Of a stretch of 64,000 nt of DNA, positions 54,699 to 63,312 are shown piece by piece. This DNA comes from an uncultured Pelagibacteraceae bacterium. GTDB taxonomy: Bacteria > Pseudomonadota > Alphaproteobacteria > Pelagibacterales > Pelagibacteraceae. Positions within the stretch are counted from its first letter, which is position 1, and the number at the start of each line of letters is the position of its first letter. The stretch spans positions 90,451 to 154,450 of the forward strand of contig CACDWM010000002.1 of NCBI GenBank assembly GCA_902556505.1, in the 5' to 3' direction. A program made the position numbers and the translations under genes. The notes under the pieces were generated by a model. That model searched no databases. It saw nothing but the letters and a program-made list of their open reading frames with translations, and had not been told where the DNA came from.

Positions 54699-55676
54699 AT
54701 GCAATTAAAAATAGAAAAAGGAACTTTTAAAAATTACTCACTAGAAGATATTTCAGATGCATTAAGAAGAGGCTTGTCTGAAAATTTCAAAAATGTTGAA
54801 GTAGAAGTGGTAGAGTGCCCTAATCTTAGAGATTGGGATTGTCCATCAGAAGGAATAAGTGGAAATCAAAAAATAATAGACGTTGGTGGAGAGCCTTATA
54901 TGCATGATCCAAAATTTATTGGTGTAGAGTTTGACTATCAAGAAATATCTAAAATGATTGACTCTGAAAAATCTTATGCTTTAGGAGCTGGATCAGGTGC
55001 AATGACATGTTTAAATGGTCATTGTGGAGAATTAGTTATAAATGAAAATTTAATTACGGATGAGTCAAAGTCAATAATAGCAAGAGTAAGCCCAGACAAA
55101 AAATGTATTGTTGAAAAGTATTCTGCAAAAAAACATGGTGGACTTGGAAACATTTATTACACAGATGGTAAACAAGGAAAAGTTATTAAAATAAAAATCA
55201 AAGGTAGAAATGGAGAACAAGGTTCTTTGCCCCAAGCAATAAGGTCTTCTTTATCAAAAAATTTAAAAATTAAAGATAATGAACACTTGTCACTTGCGGG
55301 AGTATTTAGAGTACTAAATGGAAAAATAAGATCACACGTGCAACCTGATTATAAAGATATTAAACATGAGTATTATGATCCAAAACAAATGAAATGTGTA
55401 AAAGATTTTCTTCAATTTTATGAACCTGTTGGACCAAAATTACAATGCTATACTGTTCTTTGGACTGGTGATCCTACTGGCGGAGAATTAAATCTAAGAG
55501 AGTCCGGTGAACATACTCACTTTCATTCTTATGAACATGAAAGAGATGCAGGACATTATCATTTTGACGTAACACCTGAAGAAATAGAATATGAAGGTTA
55601 TTTTAATACTGCTTTAGAAGTACATAGAGTAAATAACATTTATAAAGAGCTACTAAGTAAAAATAGTATTGAATAG
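54699..55676 (+). CDS. DUF1907 ester hydrolase (C11orf54 homologue)
   Basis: The protein has 325 residues. The N-terminal part has VVECPNLRDWDCPSEGISGN and GGEPYMHDPKF, and the middle ALGAGSGAMTCLNGHCGEL. The C-terminal zinc region HTHFHSYEHERDAGHYHFD (272-290) supplies the histidines. This matches human C11orf54/PTD012, a zinc-binding protein with reported ester hydrolase activity. The bacterial substrate is unknown. It heads a rightward run with a MarR-like regulator and a PanB-like gene. Confidence 0.87.
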   Translation: MQLKIEKGTFKNYSLEDISDALRRGLSENFKNVEVEVVECPNLRDWDCPSEGISGNQKIIDVGGEPYMHDPKFIGVEFDYQEISKMIDSEKSYALGAGSGAMTCLNGHCGELVINENLITDESKSIIARVSPDKKCIVEKYSAKKHGGLGNIYYTDGKQGKVIKIKIKGRNGEQGSLPQAIRSSLSKNLKIKDNEHLSLAGVFRVLNGKIRSHVQPDYKDIKHEYYDPKQMKCVKDFLQFYEPVGPKLQCYTVLWTGDPTGGELNLRESGEHTHFHSYEHERDAGHYHFDVTPEEIEYEGYFNTALEVHRVNNIYKELLSKNSIE

Positions 55677-55704
55677 AAAACTCAATAAGTTTAAATTTAA
55701 TTAA

Positions 55705-56121
55705 ATGAAAAGACAGTTCAAGTACCCTAAGCACTTTGAAGAACAAAAAAAAATACCAAAACTTACTCAAAAAAGAATTCAATTAGCAGAAATATCACTT
55801 GGCGATTTTGAAGGAAGATTAGCCAATGAATTATTGAATTGGTTTTCTTTAACTCCACAACATTGGATAATGTTGCATATGGTTATGCTTGCTTATTACA
55901 AAAATAAATCAATTACTAAAAATCAATTACTTAAAGTGATTGAGAAATCATATTTAACCTCAAATGTTTATATCGATACTGCAATTAAAAAAGGATATTT
56001 TAGAATTATAAGAAATGAGCGAGATAAAAGATCTATATTTATATTACCTTCAGTAATTACCATTAAAACCTTTGAGGAATTTATTGATAGGAGAGATATT
56101 CTTTATAAAGGTGTTAAATAA
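55705..56121 (+). CDS. MarR-like winged-helix regulator
   Basis: The protein has 138 residues. A recognition-helix region SITKNQLLKVIEKSYLTSNV is followed by a wing-like GYFRIIRNERDKRSIFILPS, as in MarR/PaaX-type winged helices. An N-terminal charged segment and a helix NELLNWFSLTPQHWIMLHMV precede it. It probably controls the surrounding catabolic genes. It lies 28 bases after the DUF1907 gene and its stop overlaps the PanB-like start by one base. Confidence 0.75.
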   Translation: MKRQFKYPKHFEEQKKIPKLTQKRIQLAEISLGDFEGRLANELLNWFSLTPQHWIMLHMVMLAYYKNKSITKNQLLKVIEKSYLTSNVYIDTAIKKGYFRIIRNERDKRSIFILPSVITIKTFEEFIDRRDILYKGVK

Positions 56122-56936
56122 TGAAAAATATCTATACTTGGGCTGCTAAACCGGCAAAACGAACTTTGACTGTTGGGGATTTAAAAGCAGCAAAAGGAAA
56201 AAGAAAATTTACACAAGTTACAGCGAATAGTGTTGAAGAAGCCGAGGCAGCTGAAAAGGCAGGATTTGATATGATTATATCAAATGCAAAAAATGTAATT
56301 CCTGTAAGAGAAGGTTCAAAAAATTTATTTTTAACAGCTGCTTTAGTTTTAAATGAGTTTGTAACTGCAGAGGATGTTATGCGTGGAGCTTTTAAAGCGT
56401 TGGAGAATGGTGCAGACGCAGTTATGACACCAAGAAGTATGGATATAGTTGAAATGCTGGCTAAGGAAGATGTTCCAGTAATGGGGCATTTAGGTTTAGT
56501 TCCAAGAAAATCTACTTGGATTGGTGGCTTAAGAGCCGTAGGTAAAACTGCTGATGAAGCGTACGAACTTTTTCAAAAGTTTAAAAGATTAGAAGATGCA
56601 GGTGCTTTTTCGGCTGAGTGTGAAGTAATACCCGAAAATGTAATGGGTGAAATTTCAAAGCGTACAGACATAGTTACTGTTTCATTAGGTTCAGGTAAAA
56701 ACGCTGATGTAATGTATTTATTTATGGAAGATATCTGTGGCGATACAGAAAATCTCCCAAGACATTCAAAAGCGTATGGAAATTTATTGAAACTTAAAAA
56801 TGAAATAAAACTAGAAAGAGTAAAAGCTCTTAAGGCTTTTAAAAAAGATTCAATGAATGGAAAATTTCCAGGAAAAAAACAATCTTCAAATTTAGAAAAA
56901 AAACAATTTGAAGAATTTATAAATCAACTAGATTAA
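56121..56936 (+). CDS. PanB-like (ketopantoate hydroxymethyltransferase family) protein, divergent
   Basis: The protein has 271 residues in the PEP-mutase/PanB TIM barrel. PanB-like parts are GHLGLVPRKSTWIGG (about 118-132) and DAGAFSAECEVIPENVMG with the catalytic-type glutamate. However, the usual GDSLG motif is replaced by SNAKN, and the VKLEGG-type motif by MTPRS, so the normal magnesium aspartates are missing. It may catalyse a different C-C bond reaction. It ends in a TTAA shared with the convergent aldolase gene. Confidence 0.8.
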   Translation: MKNIYTWAAKPAKRTLTVGDLKAAKGKRKFTQVTANSVEEAEAAEKAGFDMIISNAKNVIPVREGSKNLFLTAALVLNEFVTAEDVMRGAFKALENGADAVMTPRSMDIVEMLAKEDVPVMGHLGLVPRKSTWIGGLRAVGKTADEAYELFQKFKRLEDAGAFSAECEVIPENVMGEISKRTDIVTVSLGSGKNADVMYLFMEDICGDTENLPRHSKAYGNLLKLKNEIKLERVKALKAFKKDSMNGKFPGKKQSSNLEKKQFEEFINQLD

Positions 56937-57724
56937 TAAGCTTTAGACTCTTCTTTTTTTGAAGAACCTTTCATTTTTTCTACAACTGCTTTTGCACCAG
57001 CACTTAAAGCTCTCTGATCAGCTCCAATAGTAACGAAATTAAAACCTTTACCTATCATTTTTTGTGCATATTCAGGTGTACCATTATGAATACCTGCAAA
57101 TATATTGTTCTTCTTTGCATGCTCTAATATTCTTAATATTTCCGAATAAGCCTTTGTGTTTTCTGCTCTATCAAAACCAGGCTCCTCACCTATTGCTAAA
57201 CTTAAATCAGCTGGTCCAATATAAATTCCATCAACGCCAGGTGTTGACATAATTTCATCTAGCTTTTCTAAAGATTCTTTTGTTTCTATCATTGCTAGTT
57301 TAAGCATTTCATCATTTGCATGTTTTGCATAATCTGAACCTCCATAGATTAATCCTCTAACCGGACCAAAACTTCTATAACCATGAGTAGGGTACATGCA
57401 AGCTTGAACAAATCTTTCTGCTTCTTCTTTATTACTTACCATTGGACATATAATTCCATAACAACCCGCATCTAGAATTTTCATTATTTGACCTGGCTCA
57501 TTCCAGTTTACTCTAGCTAAAGGAGTTACATCTGTTGTTGAAATTGTTTGAAGCATTGGGAGTGCATTAGTGTAATCAACTAAGCCATGTTGCATATCTA
57601 TTGTTAGAGAATCCCAACCTTGATGGGCCATTACTTCAGCTGAAACGGTACTAGGTATTTGAAGCCAACCATTAATAACAGGTTTCCCTGCCTTCATCAT
57701 TTCTTTAACTTTATTTTTTCTCAT
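56933..57724 (-). CDS. HpcH/HpaI-family aldolase
   Basis: The protein has 263 residues in the class II pyruvate aldolase fold. It has TIDMQHGLVDYTNALPMLQT, ARVNWNEPGQIMKILDAGCY, ICPMVSNKEEAERFVQAC, MIETKESLEKLDEI with the metal-binding glutamate, and IYIGPADLSLAIGE with the aspartate. These enzymes cleave 2-keto-4-hydroxy acids to pyruvate plus an aldehyde. It follows the semialdehyde dehydrogenase gene by 2 bases, suggesting aldolase plus aldehyde oxidation in one operon. Confidence 0.88.
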   Translation of the reverse strand: MRKNKVKEMMKAGKPVINGWLQIPSTVSAEVMAHQGWDSLTIDMQHGLVDYTNALPMLQTISTTDVTPLARVNWNEPGQIMKILDAGCYGIICPMVSNKEEAERFVQACMYPTHGYRSFGPVRGLIYGGSDYAKHANDEMLKLAMIETKESLEKLDEIMSTPGVDGIYIGPADLSLAIGEEPGFDRAENTKAYSEILRILEHAKKNNIFAGIHNGTPEYAQKMIGKGFNFVTIGADQRALSAGAKAVVEKMKGSSKKEESKAY

Positions 57725-57726
57725 TT

Positions 57727-59169
57727 TTAGATTTTTAAGCCCATGTGAGTATATTTCACATTTAGATAATCTTTGATTGCACCTGACCCACCTTCACGAC
57801 CATAACCAGTTTGTTTTATTCCTCCAAAAGGTGCTTCAGCAATAGCAACAACTCCAGTATTAACCGCAACACAACCAGACTCTAGTTTTTCAGATCCAAT
57901 ATGAGCTTTATCCATAGAATTTGTATAAAGGTAACTGCACAAACCTAAGTCGTTATCATTTGCTCTTTCAATTACCTCATCAAAGGTTTTAAAAGTTAAT
58001 ATTGGAACTAGTGGACCAAAAGGTTCTTCTTTCATTATCGTAAAATTATCTTTTACATCATCAAAAACAGTTGGTTCGTAATAATATCCTTTATTAAAAC
58101 CAGAAGGTCTTTGTCCACCCATTAATACTTTTGCTCCTTCTTTTTTAGTAGTTTCAACTAGTTTTTCTATTTCTTCCAATCTTTTAGCGGTAGTTAAAGG
58201 TCCAAGATCTACACCTTCGTCCATACCGTTTCCAATTTTTAATTTTTTTGCTCTTTCAATAAAAGCATTAACAAAATCCTCTTTTCTGTTTTCTTGGATA
58301 TAAAATCTATTAGGTGAGATACAGACCTGACCGTTATTTCTAAATTTACCAGTTATTGCTATATCAGCTACTTTGTTCATATCTACATCTTCACACACAA
58401 TAAAAGGCGAGTGTCCACTAAGTTCCATAGTAACTCTTTGAACTTTATCAGCTGCTTTTTTTAAAATTATTTTACCAACTCTAGTTGATCCAGTAACTGA
58501 AACTTTTTTAATTATATCCGACTCCATTAATTCATTTGATATTTCAGCAGGATCGCCTGACAAAAGACTAACGACACCATCTGGTACACCTGCTTCTTTG
58601 CAAATATTTACTAATTCCATTACAGCGCCAGGAGTAATTACATCTGGTTTACAAATTACTGAACATCCTGCAGCTAGGGCAGTAGAAATTTTTCTAGATG
58701 CTAAAACTATTGGGAAATTCCAAGGAACTAAAGCCGCAACAACACCAACAGGCTGATAATAAACATGAACTCTAGTATCTGGAAATCTACTTTGTTGTGT
58801 TTGACCATAAATTCTTTTTGTTTCTTCAGCATTCCACTCAAAAATATCTGCTCCACCACCAACTTCACCAACAGCTTCTGCAAGAGGCTTTCCAACTTCA
58901 AGAGTTAACCATTTTGCTATAACATCTTTTTTCTCTCTCATCATGTCTGCAATTTTTCTAAGCACGTAAGCTCTTTGCCATGGTGCAGTGTTTTTCCAAA
59001 CTTCCAAACCTTTTTCTGCAGACTTTAATGCTTTTTGTACTTCAATAGATGAAGCTTTTGATGCTTTTCCAATAACTTCTTCTGTTGCAGGGTTGATTAC
59101 GTCGTAAGTTTCTTTTTTTTCTGCTTGTTGCCACTTACCATCAATGAATTGTCCAAATTTTTCGTACAT
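57727..59169 (-). CDS. NAD(P)-dependent aldehyde dehydrogenase, succinate-semialdehyde type
   Basis: The protein has 480 residues, standard ALDH length. Motifs are VVAALVPWNFPIVLASRKIS, VTMELSGHSPFIV with the general-base glutamate, and FRNNGQVCISPNRFYI with the catalytic cysteine (about 281). EPFGPLVPILTF and GVVAIAEAPFGGIKQTGYGR follow. The pattern fits GabD-like succinate- or glycolaldehyde-type dehydrogenases. It may oxidise the aldehyde released by the adjacent aldolase. It diverges from iolD across about 92 bases. Confidence 0.87.
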   Translation of the reverse strand: MYEKFGQFIDGKWQQAEKKETYDVINPATEEVIGKASKASSIEVQKALKSAEKGLEVWKNTAPWQRAYVLRKIADMMREKKDVIAKWLTLEVGKPLAEAVGEVGGGADIFEWNAEETKRIYGQTQQSRFPDTRVHVYYQPVGVVAALVPWNFPIVLASRKISTALAAGCSVICKPDVITPGAVMELVNICKEAGVPDGVVSLLSGDPAEISNELMESDIIKKVSVTGSTRVGKIILKKAADKVQRVTMELSGHSPFIVCEDVDMNKVADIAITGKFRNNGQVCISPNRFYIQENRKEDFVNAFIERAKKLKIGNGMDEGVDLGPLTTAKRLEEIEKLVETTKKEGAKVLMGGQRPSGFNKGYYYEPTVFDDVKDNFTIMKEEPFGPLVPILTFKTFDEVIERANDNDLGLCSYLYTNSMDKAHIGSEKLESGCVAVNTGVVAIAEAPFGGIKQTGYGREGGSGAIKDYLNVKYTHMGLKI

Positions 59170-59261
59170 AGAATTTATTTTTAAGTTTACTTAGTTAGGT
59201 TTTTTATTTTATAAATAGAATTATATATAAACACTATACATATTAAAAGATAAACATATTA

Positions 59262-61106
59262 ATGAAAAAAATTACTCTCACATGTGCGCACGCGATAGTA
59301 AAATATTTGATTGCTCAGAAAATATTAATTAATGGTAAAAAAGAACCGTTATTTCCAGGTGTCTTTGGGATCTTTGGACATGGAAATGTAGCGTGTCTAG
59401 GTCAAGCACTAGAGGAAAATCAAAAAGAACTTCCAACTTATAGAGGGCACCATGAACAAAATATGGCTCTTACAGGAATTGGTTATGCCAGAGCAAAAAG
59501 AAGACAACAAATTTTTGTAGCAACATCCTCTGTTGGACCTGGGGCAACAAATATGGTTACAGCTGCTGCAGTTGCTATGAGTAACAGATTACCAATTTTA
59601 TTTTTACCTGGAGACACTTATGCAAATAGAATGCCGGACCCAGTATTGCAACAAGTTGAGCATTTTAATAACCCTGGAATTACAGCTAATGATGCATTTA
59701 AACCAGTTACAAGATATTTTGATCGAATAACAAGACCAGAGCAAATTATTCAATCATTCCCGGCAGCAGTTCAAACAATGTTAGATCCTGCAGATTGTGG
59801 TCCTGCATGTATCGCTTTAAGTCAAGATATACAAGGTCAAACTTTTGATTATCCTGAAGAATTTTTTAAGGAAAGAGTCCACGCGATCAGAAGACCAAGA
59901 CCAGATGAATTTCAAATCAAAGAGGCAGCAGAAAAAATTAAGTCATCAAAAAATCCAATTATAATTTCTGGTGGTGGAGTTTTTTACTCAGATGCAATGG
60001 ATGAGTTAAGTCAATTTGCGATTAAACATAATATACCAGTCACTCAAACTGTAATGGGATATTCTACAATGAAAAGAAATCATTCTCATTTTGCAGGCCA
60101 GATTGGTGGTTTAGGTGGAAAAAATACAAATACATTAGCAAAAGAAACAGATTTAGCAATTGCAGTTGGAACTAAACTTGCAGATTTTACAACTGGATCA
60201 TGGGCAAATTTTGAAAACAAAGATTTTAAACTAGTTTCAATAAATGTATCAAGATTTGATGCTAACAAACATTTAGCACAAGCTGTCATTGGAGATGCTA
60301 AAGTTTCATTAACAGAGCTTTCACAAGTATTAGGTAGTTGGAAAGCTGGGGAAGAATGGAATAAAAAATCTCAAATTGAACTCAAATCATGGAATGAACA
60401 TATAGATAAAGAGAGTGCGCCGACAAATCAAGAAGTTCCAAGTTATGTTCAGGTAATTGGTGCAATTTATAGAAACTCTGACCCAACAGATATTGCAGTT
60501 ACCGCAGCAGGAGGCTTAGTTGGTGAGGTTGTTCAAGTTTGGAGACCTAGAGAATTAAATACTCATGAAACAGAGTGGGGCTTTAGTTGTATGAGTTATG
60601 AAATTTCAGGAGCACTTGGAATAAAAATGGCAAATCCAGATAAAGAAGTAATTTCTTTTGTAGGAGATGGTTCTTATCTTCTAAATAATACAGATATTTA
60701 TTCTTCAGTTATTACAAAAAACAAATTAATAATTATAGTTTGTGATAATGGTGGGTTTGCAGTTATCAATCGACTTCAACTATTTAAAGGCGGTAAAGAA
60801 TATAATAACTTATTAAAGAGCTCTAATACTCCTGGATTGGTTGATGTTGATTTTGCAAAACATGCAGAAAGTATGGGAGCTAAATCTGAACATGTTAATT
60901 CAATTTCAGATCTTGAAGCTGCATTTAAGAGAGCAAAAGCATCTGATGTAACATACGTTATTTCAATTAAAACTCATGCTTATAAGTGGGTTGAGGGCTC
61001 TGCTTTTTGGGATAGTCCAACACTTGAAATTCCTAAAACTAAAGAAAATGAAGAGGCTTTAAAACTTTATAAAGAAGGAAAAGATAAACAAAGACAAGGC
61101 GTATAA
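59262..61106 (+). CDS. iolD: 3D-(3,5/4)-trihydroxycyclohexane-1,2-dione acylhydrolase IolD
   Basis: The protein has 614 residues and is a thiamine-diphosphate enzyme. The N-terminal Pyr domain has GIFGHGNVACLGQALEEN, the glutamate motif YRGHHEQNMALTGIGYARA, and ATSSVGPGATNMVTAAAVAM. The C-terminal PP domain has FVGDGSYLLNNTDIYSSV, with the GDG-N metal and diphosphate motif. It opens the cyclohexane ring in inositol catabolism. Its need for ThDP links it to the thiazole genes. It is followed 6 bases later by another Gfo/Idh/MocA gene. Confidence 0.94.
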   Translation: MKKITLTCAHAIVKYLIAQKILINGKKEPLFPGVFGIFGHGNVACLGQALEENQKELPTYRGHHEQNMALTGIGYARAKRRQQIFVATSSVGPGATNMVTAAAVAMSNRLPILFLPGDTYANRMPDPVLQQVEHFNNPGITANDAFKPVTRYFDRITRPEQIIQSFPAAVQTMLDPADCGPACIALSQDIQGQTFDYPEEFFKERVHAIRRPRPDEFQIKEAAEKIKSSKNPIIISGGGVFYSDAMDELSQFAIKHNIPVTQTVMGYSTMKRNHSHFAGQIGGLGGKNTNTLAKETDLAIAVGTKLADFTTGSWANFENKDFKLVSINVSRFDANKHLAQAVIGDAKVSLTELSQVLGSWKAGEEWNKKSQIELKSWNEHIDKESAPTNQEVPSYVQVIGAIYRNSDPTDIAVTAAGGLVGEVVQVWRPRELNTHETEWGFSCMSYEISGALGIKMANPDKEVISFVGDGSYLLNNTDIYSSVITKNKLIIIVCDNGGFAVINRLQLFKGGKEYNNLLKSSNTPGLVDVDFAKHAESMGAKSEHVNSISDLEAAFKRAKASDVTYVISIKTHAYKWVEGSAFWDSPTLEIPKTKENEEALKLYKEGKDKQRQGV

Positions 61107-61112
61107 ACCTTT

Positions 61113-62267
61113 ATGAATAAAATTTTTAAGGTCGGTCTTATAGGCTGTGGTCACATCGCCGAGACATACTTTAGAGGGCAACAATATTTTAATAATTTTA
61201 AAATAATTGCTTGTGCAGATATTGATCAAAAAGCAGCTGATAAATGTGCAAAATTATACAATATTAAATCTAAAACAGTATCAGAAATTTTAAAAGACAA
61301 CGAAATAGAAGTTATTTTAAATTTAACAATTCCACAATCTCATTATTCAGTATCAAAAAAAGTTTTGAACTCAGGTAAACATGTTTATTCAGAAAAACCA
61401 CTAGCAACTTATTTTGCAAAAGGTAAAGAACTCGTCTCACTAGCAAAAAAAAATAAACTTTATCTTGGAAATGCTCCAGATACATTTTTAGGTGGAGGAA
61501 TTCAAAAAGCCAGAGAATTAATTGATTCAGATTTGATTGGAGAGATTAAACTTGGTAATGCAATTTTCGCATTTCCTGGAGTAGAGTCTTTTCATCCAAA
61601 ACCTGAGTCTTGGTATAAAAAAGAAGGAGGTCCAGTAATAGATATGGGACCATATTTTTTTACAACCTTAGTAAATTTACTTGGACCTGCAAAACAAGTT
61701 CAAGGAAGAACATTAACTGCTTTTAAAAAGAGGATTTATGGAGTCGGACCTAAAAAAAACAAATCATTTAAAGTGGAGACACCTACAACATATTTAGCAA
61801 CTATTCAATTTCACAGTGGTGCTATAATTCAGGTAACACTCTCATTTGATGTAATTAATCATCAAAGAAACCATATGGAGCTTTATGGTACAAAAGGATC
61901 GATTATTGTTCCAGATCCTAATATGTTTGGGGGTTCTGTTTTTATTTCTGTTACAGAAGGTGGAAAATGGGGTGAACATAAAACAGACAAGATGCATTTA
62001 GGAAAAATTAATATAACTTCATCTAGTGGAAGATCAAATGAAGCTGCTACAAATGCAAATTATCGGAGTGTTGGTTTATCTGAAATGTTATATTCTATTC
62101 AGAAAAACAAAAAACATAGGTGTTCAGGTGATTTATCTTTACATGTATTAGATATAATCGAGTCAACCATGAGGGCAGCTAACACAGGAACTCCTCAAAA
62201 AATACAAACAAAATGTGATAGACCAAAAAAATTTACTGAAGAAGAAGTAAAAAAAATTTTAATTTAG
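61113..62267 (+). CDS. Gfo/Idh/MocA-family oxidoreductase
   Basis: The protein has 384 residues. The Rossmann motif is KVGLIGCGHIAETYFRG, the lysine motif HVYSEKPLATY, and the substrate domain includes GGPVIDMGPYFFTTLVNLLG and VINHQRNHMELYGTKGS. It is a sugar/inositol-type dehydrogenase of unknown substrate, distinct from the two members at 47.7-49.8 kb. It lies between iolD and the next dehydrogenase with almost no gaps, so it is part of the same operon. Confidence 0.85.
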   Translation: MNKIFKVGLIGCGHIAETYFRGQQYFNNFKIIACADIDQKAADKCAKLYNIKSKTVSEILKDNEIEVILNLTIPQSHYSVSKKVLNSGKHVYSEKPLATYFAKGKELVSLAKKNKLYLGNAPDTFLGGGIQKARELIDSDLIGEIKLGNAIFAFPGVESFHPKPESWYKKEGGPVIDMGPYFFTTLVNLLGPAKQVQGRTLTAFKKRIYGVGPKKNKSFKVETPTTYLATIQFHSGAIIQVTLSFDVINHQRNHMELYGTKGSIIVPDPNMFGGSVFISVTEGGKWGEHKTDKMHLGKINITSSSGRSNEAATNANYRSVGLSEMLYSIQKNKKHRCSGDLSLHVLDIIESTMRAANTGTPQKIQTKCDRPKKFTEEEVKKILI

Positions 62268-63290
62268 ATGTCAAAACCAATTGTTATATCTGATCCTTTT
62301 CCAAGAACATTGGATCTGATTTTTACAAAAAAAAAATTAAAAGAATTAAAAATAAAATATAAAGTTTTAATAGCACCTAATAAAAAAAAAAGACAATTTT
62401 ATGAAAAATATATTAATAAAGCTACTTTCATTATGGGTCAGCCAGACTTAGATAAAACAATTTTGTCAAAAGCAAAAAAATTAAAAGCAATAATAAATGT
62501 TGAAAGTAATTTTATGAATAATGTTGATTATACTTATTGTTCTCAAAAAGGAATCCATGTAATTGCAACCTCTCCAGTATTTTCAAAGCCTGTAGCAGAA
62601 ATTGCATTAGGAATGACACTTTCTTTATTAAGAAATATTCATAATGCTCATTTTGATTTTGTAAAAGGTAAAGAGAAATATGGATTAGAAAGTAATTTAA
62701 AATCATCACTTTTATCAGGAAAAAAAATTGGATTATTAGGATTTGGCGATCTAGCAAAATCTTTATATCCAATGTTGCTGCCTTTTACTAAAGATATAAA
62801 TGTTTATGACCCTTGGTTGTCTAAGAAAAAAATAAAAAGCTTTGGATTTAATCCAGTTAGCTTAAATAATATGTTTAAAACATGCGAAATTATTTATGTA
62901 TTAGCAGCAGTAACAACTAAAAATAAAAATTTAGTAAATAAACGTTTAATTAATAAAATGAAAACAAACTCGTTATTTATATTGATGAGTCGAGCAGCAG
63001 TTGTAAATTTTAAAGACTTGATCACTAGAGTTAAAAAGGGGGATATTTATGTAGCTACAGACGTATTTCCTGAGGAGCCAGTGAGAAAAAATGACCCAAT
63101 CAGAAAAATTAAAAATATTTTGTTTTCAGCACACAGAGCTGGAGCTTTGACAGAGGCTTTTTTTGCTATGGGGGACATAGTTTTAAAGGACATGCATTTA
63201 ATATCAAAAAATTTAAAACCTAAATTTTGTAAAAAGGCTGAATTAAAGACAGTAGGATTATTAGCTTCAAAACCAGTTGCAATTAATTGA
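62268..63290 (+). CDS. D-isomer-specific 2-hydroxyacid dehydrogenase
   Basis: The protein has 340 residues and is more divergent than the other copy in this window. It has KPVAEIALGMTLSLLRNIHN, the nucleotide motif KIGLLGFGDLAKSLYPMLLP, SRAAVVNFKDLI in place of the usual R-G-G block, and VFPEEPVRKNDPI with LFSAHRAGALTEAF. The catalytic residues R, E and H appear present. It directly follows the oxidoreductase gene and precedes the ABC ATPase. The substrate is unknown. Confidence 0.82.
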   Translation: MSKPIVISDPFPRTLDLIFTKKKLKELKIKYKVLIAPNKKKRQFYEKYINKATFIMGQPDLDKTILSKAKKLKAIINVESNFMNNVDYTYCSQKGIHVIATSPVFSKPVAEIALGMTLSLLRNIHNAHFDFVKGKEKYGLESNLKSSLLSGKKIGLLGFGDLAKSLYPMLLPFTKDINVYDPWLSKKKIKSFGFNPVSLNNMFKTCEIIYVLAAVTTKNKNLVNKRLINKMKTNSLFILMSRAAVVNFKDLITRVKKGDIYVATDVFPEEPVRKNDPIRKIKNILFSAHRAGALTEAFFAMGDIVLKDMHLISKNLKPKFCKKAELKTVGLLASKPVAIN

Positions 63291-63312
63291 TATTTTAATA
63301 ATTTTATAATTT

